10,264 bases of DNA, taken from Methanosarcinaceae archaeon. Lineage in GTDB: Archaea; Halobacteriota; Methanosarcinia; Methanosarcinales; Methanosarcinaceae. Positions 5,470 through 10,264 of the stretch are shown in pieces. The notes below the pieces were generated by a model. That model ran no database searches and was not told the origin of the DNA. It saw only the letters and a list, made by a program, of their open reading frames with translations. The stretch is taken from contig JAFGOO010000187.1 in assembly GCA_016926455.1 (NCBI GenBank), positions 1 through 10,264 of the forward strand, read 5' to 3'. Both the position numbers and the translations under genes were made by a program. Each line of letters begins with the position of its first letter. The stretch's first letter is position 1.

Positions 5470-6383
5470 AATTTAAGGTCTCCTTTGTCCATCAAAACAC
5501 CTAGTTCTTCAAGGCTTAAGCGACCTTTTTTCCTGAGTTTCTCTTTTGCAACAGTATGCTGAGAATCTATCTTTTTCTCATCTTTTATGAGCTGGATATC
5601 ATTCAATTTCTCAAGATGAACACTGAGTTCTTCGCGAAGCTGTGCAGTTTTCGCCTTCAATGGATCAATCTTATTACGCAGGGGTCCAAAAGTTGCATAT
5701 TTATCTTTTATTTGCGAATGGCATAGATTTGCTTCTTTACGGCACTCGTCGTTGGTCTTATAAATATCAAGCATTGAAAGGTGATATTTTTGAGATTCTT
5801 GTGCAAGCGTACGTATCTGTTTATTAATTTCATCAGCATCGTTATGAATGTTCTTTGATGTTTCGTACGCTTCTAATATTTTATTGTGGACGTCATTCGC
5901 ACTTGATGCAGCAGCAATACGTTCTTCAAGTTCAATCAGTCTTTCGAAAATATCAATTTCAACCTTTAAAGGAATCTCTGCATTAAGAAAACTGTCGAGT
6001 TCATCAGCATAGGTTTTTAAGAGTGACCCCAGATTCCCCCGGGAGAATTTGTTGAGATTATCACGCTCTGTTTTCAGCTGTGCAATCTCATTGACCGCTT
6101 TATTGTTCTCAGTCTGTATATTACTTCGCTTTGCTTTAAGGACTTCAATTTTATCGTTTGCAGCATCACGTTTTTCCTTTAGTTCACGTGCTTCTTGAAC
6201 CAGTAGTTTTACTTTTAAGTTCAGTTCATTCCGTTTTTCTTTGAGTTCGTCGACGTTTGTGCGCTGAAGTTTCAATTCGTTGAAAATAGATTTTAGAACC
6301 CGTTCATTCTGGCTAATCTGAGTCCTAAAATCATTTATCCTGTTCTTTAACTCACGTTCGTTCATTGTTGATGGATCATTCAT
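5466..6383 (-). CDS. Archaeal coiled-coil protein, COG1340-like, function unknown
   Basis: A 305-residue soluble protein dominated by long charged helices. Residues 8-112 form an extended coiled coil with repeated ELKEKR-type units. A central segment (118-158) contains AEIPLKVEIDIFERLIELEE, which resembles the conserved core of the COG1340 archaeal coiled-coil family. A second coiled coil spans about 165-280. The end KEKLRKKGRLSLEELGVLMDKGDL is the C-terminal signature I associate with that family. The start ATG overlaps the stop of the preceding gene as ATGA (6380-6383), and GAGGTGAT (6390-6397 region) is a strong ribosome binding site that favours this ATG over the one at codon 7. It is the last gene of the mcm operon. 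Its partners and role are unknown; a structural or scaffolding part is possible. Confidence 0.8.
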   Translation of the reverse strand: MNDPSTMNERELKNRINDFRTQISQNERVLKSIFNELKLQRTNVDELKEKRNELNLKVKLLVQEARELKEKRDAANDKIEVLKAKRSNIQTENNKAVNEIAQLKTERDNLNKFSRGNLGSLLKTYADELDSFLNAEIPLKVEIDIFERLIELEERIAAASSANDVHNKILEAYETSKNIHNDADEINKQIRTLAQESQKYHLSMLDIYKTNDECRKEANLCHSQIKDKYATFGPLRNKIDPLKAKTAQLREELSVHLEKLNDIQLIKDEKKIDSQHTVAKEKLRKKGRLSLEELGVLMDKGDLKF

Positions 6384-7051
6384 GAAGCCATCACCTCACT
6401 TCCATCGGTAACATTACCAGCTTCAATATTTTCCCAGTAGGTAAGTCCCTGTCTGTGGTTTTTTATTTTATTTTCAAGCAATCTATGGCGAGGTAATATT
6501 TTCTTTAGTTGGGTGTTCAATTTTATGTATTCATCATTGTATTTGTTATCGGTTCCATCAATAGAGTACAGTTCAACTGTTGAACCTAGGGCATCATTCA
6601 TCCTCGATGTCGTCTGCAAAACAAGTTCTTGGGCTTCAGGGATATTCGCAGCGAGCACTGAAAGATTAGAAATAATCTCAGATACAATCTGTTTTTCTTC
6701 TTCAACAGGTATTGATGTCCTTAGTTTTACAATACCTTCATTTATCGTACGTATCGTTTTTTGGTCCAGTGCATTTGCAACCTCAAGTGAAAAAACATCC
6801 ACTAAAATATTATCGACCTGATGGTAAAGCTGCTGACGTTTTTCTTTTAAGACATCTGTGCGCAATTCTATATTATCTCTATTATTCTTCGCAGCTTCAA
6901 TCTGATTGCTAAGTGATTTTATGTTAGTATCAAGTTCCTCGAACTCTGCAGTGTATTCTTCCAGGAAACGCTTATGCTTCTGAATCGCACCGGCAATCAG
7001 ATCCTTTTTATTAAGAATACTGATAGCAACTTTTTCATCATCCACACACAT
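6380..7051 (-). CDS. Coiled-coil protein, possible paralogue of its downstream neighbour; function unknown
   Basis: A 223-residue soluble protein without catalytic motifs. Residues 20-80 form a coiled coil with VLKEKRQQL. Residues 98-135 contain KLRTSIPVEEEKQIVSEI, with the same IPxxxExxI pattern as the core of the downstream 305-residue protein. Residues 140-162 are less regular, a second charged helix spans 170-205, and the tail is acidic. GGTGGT sits three bases before the ATG and supports this start. The gene follows the DUF424 gene by 37 bases and overlaps the next gene by four, so the two coiled-coil proteins are probably made together and may form a hetero-oligomer. The paralogy rests on a short motif and overall architecture and is an inference. 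Confidence 0.7.
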   Translation of the reverse strand: MCVDDEKVAISILNKKDLIAGAIQKHKRFLEEYTAEFEELDTNIKSLSNQIEAAKNNRDNIELRTDVLKEKRQQLYHQVDNILVDVFSLEVANALDQKTIRTINEGIVKLRTSIPVEEEKQIVSEIISNLSVLAANIPEAQELVLQTTSRMNDALGSTVELYSIDGTDNKYNDEYIKLNTQLKKILPRHRLLENKIKNHRQGLTYWENIEAGNVTDGSEVMAS

Positions 7052-7088
7052 TTTACCACCGTTTTCAATTATTCATATTTTAGCATTT

Positions 7089-7379
7089 TCATATCCGAAA
7101 CATTTGTGCGTGTGGAACACAATCAATAATCATCACACATTCTGGCTCCACGACTCCACATTTGATAGCACACTCAATAGCCCTTTTTCCAAACAGGTTT
7201 GCACTAGTTGAACCTGATAAGGCATCAATGACCTGCTCTTCTGATGCGATATTTCCTTTGTAGAATCCCTCTGAAACTTCTACAGTCATACCACTTTCTT
7301 TAAGTGTTTTACCGAGTATGTCCTTGTCACACACTGCAACTAAAACTTCTGTTCCAGATTTATACGTTTTAAGGTACAT
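7089..7379 (-). CDS. DUF424 family protein (COG2412)
   Basis: A 96-residue archaeal protein of unknown function. The family pattern is clear: MYLKTYKSGTEVLVAVCDKDILGKT at the N-terminus, VEVSEGFYKG (33-42), the SANLFGKRAIECAIKCGVVEP block (59-79) and the ending VPHAQ (88-92). Length is normal. GAGGAAG lies 6-12 bases upstream of the ATG and overlaps the mcm stop, so the gene is very likely co-transcribed with mcm, from which it is separated by 12 bases. No active-site motif is obvious. Confidence 0.9.
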   Translation of the reverse strand: MYLKTYKSGTEVLVAVCDKDILGKTLKESGMTVEVSEGFYKGNIASEEQVIDALSGSTSANLFGKRAIECAIKCGVVEPECVMIIDCVPHAQMFRI

Positions 7380-7391
7380 TTTTCAACTTCC

Positions 7392-9482
7392 TCAAACTAA
7401 TCTAACATGTGAACTGTCAGGTTTTATCAGATCACCTGCACGGCTCATCTTTTTGATTGCATCCTCTGCGTGTTCCCTGTTGATATTTTCAGCTTCGGCT
7501 TCCATATATATCTCCTCAAGAGGGGCTTTACCACCAGAATGACGTTCACTAACCGTTCTGATTATGTCTTTTAAGATTTTTATTTTGTCCCGCTGGCTTT
7601 TACTCGTACCTGATGCGATTATATCCACATCAAATACTCCTGAATCAGGATCGACGCCAATCTGCTTTAAACACGAGTGTACTATTTGTGTTGTTCGGTT
7701 TGCATCTTCGAGGGTAACGGTATTGCTGAGCCTTATACGCGAACTCGCTTCTGCGAGCCTCACAAGCGCCTCAAGCTGCCGTGCAGTAACTGGAACAGGG
7801 GAATCTTTTCCTTCTCCTTTCTTTCGCAGGCCCATATAGAATTTAACGAGATGGTCGCGTGCGTCATCAGTCATGACCGGGAATATGTTTTTTCTGGCAT
7901 ATGCAACGTATTTTCGCAGAATATTTGGGTCAATTTCCGGCATGATGACTTCCATTTGTTTGTCAACTAACTCCTGTGTGATATTAGTGGTAGATAGGTT
8001 CAGACGCTGTTCAGAAAGCTCACCTGCAAAATGTGATTGAAGAATATGCTGTGCGATTCTCATATCGTTCTCTTCATTGGGGGTGTCAAGTAAAACAAAG
8101 ATCAGGTCGAATCTGGAAATAAGTGATGGTGCCATATTGATCTGTTCGGCAATTCCCTCATACCTGTCAAAACGTCCGTATTTCGGGTTTGCAGCACCGA
8201 GGAGTGCACATCGAGACTTTAATGTGGCTATTATCCCTGCCTTTGCAACACTGATGGTCTGCTGTTCCATTGCTTCATGGAGTGCACTTTTATCTTCGTT
8301 GCGCATCTTATCCATTTCATCAACAGCAGCTACTCCCATATCTGCCATCACCAGCGCACCAGCTTCAAGGGTCCAGCGGCCGTCCCCAAGATCATCCTTC
8401 ACAGCCGAGGCGGTCAAACCACTTGAAGATGCACTTTTACCAGATGCAAAAACTCCCCTTGGAGCAAGTTTTACCATGTAACGCAGCAACTGACTCTTTG
8501 CTATACCTGGGTCTCCCACTAGCAGCATGTGGATGTCTCCACGTACCCGTGAACCATCTGGAAGGTTCTTTGGAACGCCCGAAAACAGTTGCAATGCAAG
8601 TGCTTCTTTTATATCTTCGTACCCGTAAATAGACGGTGCAATTGAATCGTTGATCTTGCTATATATTCTAGGGTTGCGGCTCAACGCAAGTATTTGTTCT
8701 TCCTCTTCAGGGGATATTTCCAGTTCATCAAATTCCTTGTCCGTGTATTCGATGGAATTCGCATGTAGTACAAGGTCATAAAAAGGCGATTTTCCTTCAC
8801 GGAGTGTGCGCTGATGGGAACGCAGGATCCCGTTGACGATCACACGCGCACCAGGTGAGGCGATTCCTGCCAGATCGTCCTCAACATCAATATCAAGACT
8901 CTGGGGTTGTGAACCACCTTTTAGTTTTTCGGGCGATTCCTGTACCTGAAGCTTCTGGGCATCAATGAATGTAGATTTTTCGATAACTATCTTAAAGGGA
9001 CCTTTTTTGCCGCATGTTTCGTTTTCACATTCATGCGGTTCTGCAAATTTCTGACTGGTTTGCTGCAGGTATGTTACATGCTCGCACCGCATACATAAAA
9101 ATGCTGCATTTGTGATCTTAGGGCGAACTTCTGTGGCTTTACGTATCATCCCTTCGATAGATATAAATGTTAAAAGATGTTTGCTTCGAAGGTCCCTGAT
9201 TGATATTTTATTCGGGACTTTAATGAACCTTACATGGGCATCAGAAAGCGATTTTTCAATCGGGAGTTCAATTTGTTGAAGTGCCTGTTCTGCCGAGGGA
9301 ATAACTTCATCCGGATGTTGCAGAAATTCATCTGCGAGTTGACGTTCAAAGTTTTCAAGGTCCGTAAAATCCACTGTTATGCTACGCTGGTCGGGATACT
9401 CATTTGCAAGCTGAATCAAATCGTCCCAATAGTAGCGTTTGAAAAATTCTTTAAATTTTCCGTTCCATTTTTCTTCTGTCAT
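7392..9482 (-). CDS. mcm: Replicative DNA helicase MCM
   Basis: A 696-residue hexameric 3'-5' helicase that unwinds DNA ahead of the archaeal replication fork. The N-terminal domain covers about 1-250: an N-terminal helical subdomain (1-90), a zinc ribbon (C130, C133, C152, C157) inserted in an OB fold, and the DNA-binding hairpin region. The AAA+ core has Walker A GDPGIAKS (323-330, K329), Walker B AAVDEMDK (385-392), a pre-sensor-1 hairpin near 408-422, sensor 1 with N432 in GAANP, the arginine finger SRFD (R457) and the sensor 2 helix TARQLEALVRLAEA (566-579). A C-terminal winged helix follows (about 630-696). All catalytic elements are intact and there is no intein. It is the first gene of a four-gene operon. 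No ribosome binding site is visible, suggesting a short-leader transcript. Confidence 0.98.
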   Translation of the reverse strand: MTEEKWNGKFKEFFKRYYWDDLIQLANEYPDQRSITVDFTDLENFERQLADEFLQHPDEVIPSAEQALQQIELPIEKSLSDAHVRFIKVPNKISIRDLRSKHLLTFISIEGMIRKATEVRPKITNAAFLCMRCEHVTYLQQTSQKFAEPHECENETCGKKGPFKIVIEKSTFIDAQKLQVQESPEKLKGGSQPQSLDIDVEDDLAGIASPGARVIVNGILRSHQRTLREGKSPFYDLVLHANSIEYTDKEFDELEISPEEEEQILALSRNPRIYSKINDSIAPSIYGYEDIKEALALQLFSGVPKNLPDGSRVRGDIHMLLVGDPGIAKSQLLRYMVKLAPRGVFASGKSASSSGLTASAVKDDLGDGRWTLEAGALVMADMGVAAVDEMDKMRNEDKSALHEAMEQQTISVAKAGIIATLKSRCALLGAANPKYGRFDRYEGIAEQINMAPSLISRFDLIFVLLDTPNEENDMRIAQHILQSHFAGELSEQRLNLSTTNITQELVDKQMEVIMPEIDPNILRKYVAYARKNIFPVMTDDARDHLVKFYMGLRKKGEGKDSPVPVTARQLEALVRLAEASSRIRLSNTVTLEDANRTTQIVHSCLKQIGVDPDSGVFDVDIIASGTSKSQRDKIKILKDIIRTVSERHSGGKAPLEEIYMEAEAENINREHAEDAIKKMSRAGDLIKPDSSHVRLV

Positions 9483-9505
9483 ATTTTTTCATATATAATA
9501 ATAAA

Positions 9506-9545
9506 ATATTAAACCATATTTTGGGATATTAAACACATATTTGGA
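9506..9545. repeat. Tandem imperfect 20-base repeat in the mcm promoter region
   Basis: ATATTAAAC occurs at 9506-9514 and again at 9526-9534, exactly 20 bases apart. Each is followed by a CATATTTTGG or CATATTTGG variant, so the whole unit is repeated with a one-base shift. The units lie 24-63 bases upstream of the mcm ATG. On the minus strand each contains TTTAATAT, which can also serve as a TATA-like element. They could be an operator pair or two alternative TATA boxes. Confidence 0.5.
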
Positions 9546-9583
9546 TCAATATCAACCTTTCTAAACGGAAAGCTCCATTATTT

Positions 9584-10264
9584 TTAATATTTTCCAAGAT
9601 TTCGCTGTATTTCCCTAAGAACTCCGCGTAGTGTCTGCACTTCCCGAGGAATCAGCTGTGAACGCCCGAGTATTCTTTTGAACATCAGGAGTGTCTTGTT
9701 TTTTTTATGGGTCGGGTAGCCTATGTCTTCCAGCACCTCTGCTATATGTTCGTGCAGAAGTTTCAGATCAAACTGCTCTGCAAGTGGTTTATCACCTACC
9801 CTAGCATCGCTCAATTCATAAAGTACAATGGCAGTTGCATGCGATAGGTTCATTATAGGGTATTCATTAGACGCCGGTATGCTGAGTATCATATCACAGG
9901 TTTTCAGTTCATCGTTCTTCAATCCATTGTCTTCTCGCCCGAATAGCAAGGCTACTGTTCCGCTCATTTCCTTAAGTTTATCTTTAATCTCACGCGGTTC
10001 ATATGCAGGAAGACGCAGATGTTGATCCTGTTTCAGCCCAGTGATACCCGTTGCCCCAATCACGAGATTTGCATCTTCAATGGCTCCGGCAAGCGATTCT
10101 GTGACACGGGCGCTTTCAAGGACATCACGTGCATGAGATGACATTGCTCTTGCCTCTCCTTCCAGTTTGCATGGATTAACAAGTACGAGATCTGAAAAAC
10201 CAAAATTTTTCATCACTCGTGCAACTGAACCCACATTTCCCTGATACAAAGGTTCGACCAGTAC
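9584..10264 (-). CDS. trmJ: SPOUT RNA 2'-O-methyltransferase, TrmJ/TrmH group 1 (COG0565), start outside the window
   Basis: A knotted SPOUT methyltransferase using S-adenosylmethionine; archaeal TrmJ relatives methylate ribose at tRNA position 32, the likely role here. The frame stays open to the window edge, where it reads VLVEPLYQGNVGSVARVMKNFGF, so the gene begins beyond 10264; a TTG at 10247-10249 encodes the internal Leu of this motif and is not the start. About 226 codons are visible. Motif 1 is NVGSVAR near the edge, motif 2 is ALLFGREDNGL, and the cofactor-binding knot is SIPASNEYPIMNLSHATAIVLYEL. A C-terminal helical extension follows, with PTHKKNKTLLMFKRILGR, as in TrmJ. Only the first strand, perhaps ten residues, is missing. 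mcm lies about 100 bases downstream on the same strand and probably has its own promoter. Confidence 0.9.
   Translation of the reverse strand, partial: VLVEPLYQGNVGSVARVMKNFGFSDLVLVNPCKLEGEARAMSSHARDVLESARVTESLAGAIEDANLVIGATGITGLKQDQHLRLPAYEPREIKDKLKEMSGTVALLFGREDNGLKNDELKTCDMILSIPASNEYPIMNLSHATAIVLYELSDARVGDKPLAEQFDLKLLHEHIAEVLEDIGYPTHKKNKTLLMFKRILGRSQLIPREVQTLRGVLREIQRNLGKY

Noticed and set aside
8077..8632. Plus-strand ORFs of 120-134 codons opposite mcm
   Set aside because: They are shadows of the conserved AAA+ core; composition follows the opposite strand and no motif is present.
9556..9572. Hairpin CTTTC/GAAAG downstream of trmJ
   Set aside because: Only five base pairs with no T-rich tract following on the minus strand; too weak to call a terminator.
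9584..10249. A TTG start at 10249 for the methyltransferase
   Set aside because: The Leu belongs to the VEPLYQGNVGS motif and the frame is open to the edge, so the gene starts outside the window.
1..10264. tRNA or rRNA genes and CRISPR arrays
   Set aside because: No cloverleaf sequence, rRNA signature or regularly spaced repeat array was seen on either strand. The only tandem repeat is the two-copy unit upstream of mcm.

Overview
The window looks like a euryarchaeal chromosome, most likely a methanogen of the Methanosarcinales. The evidence is an archaeal MCM helicase, an archaeal-type pyrB-pyrI pair, DUF424 and DUF5788-like proteins, an exported protein resembling the S-layer-related domain of Methanosarcina, archaeal TATA boxes just upstream of several start codons, and AT-rich intergenic DNA. 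The genus cannot be fixed from the sequence alone.

Left part (1-1404). The window opens inside the C-terminal half of a TnpB (IS200/IS605-type) gene. Its right end has two hairpins and a probable terminus near 529. A multi-spanning membrane protein (COG3503/DUF1624 type) starts only 11 bases later. A short convergent gap follows.

Minus-strand metabolic block (1405-4267). pyrB and pyrI overlap by four bases and encode the catalytic and regulatory chains of aspartate carbamoyltransferase. Upstream lie a DUF5788-like gene and a PHP-domain metal-dependent phosphoesterase gene. Between those two sits an inactivated remnant of the N-terminal half of a second TnpB, on the plus strand, running into the 3' end of the PHP gene.

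Middle (4268-5440). About 500 bases hold no clear gene, with at most a decayed reading frame. After this comes a plus-strand pair: a possible 42-codon ORF overlapping a TTG-started gene for an exported, membrane-anchored protein with one S-layer-related domain.

Right part (5466-10264, minus strand). Transcribed in the order mcm, DUF424, 223-residue coiled-coil protein, 305-residue coiled-coil protein, these four genes have short gaps or overlaps and look like one operon. The two coiled-coil proteins may be divergent paralogues. A tandem 20-base repeat lies in the mcm promoter region. Upstream is a TrmJ-type SPOUT RNA methyltransferase gene whose start lies beyond the window edge.

No wholly new multi-gene system is convincingly visible. 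The best leads are the coiled-coil pair attached to mcm, the tandem mcm promoter repeats, the two TnpB traces and their effects on neighbouring genes, and the small coupled ORF before the surface protein.
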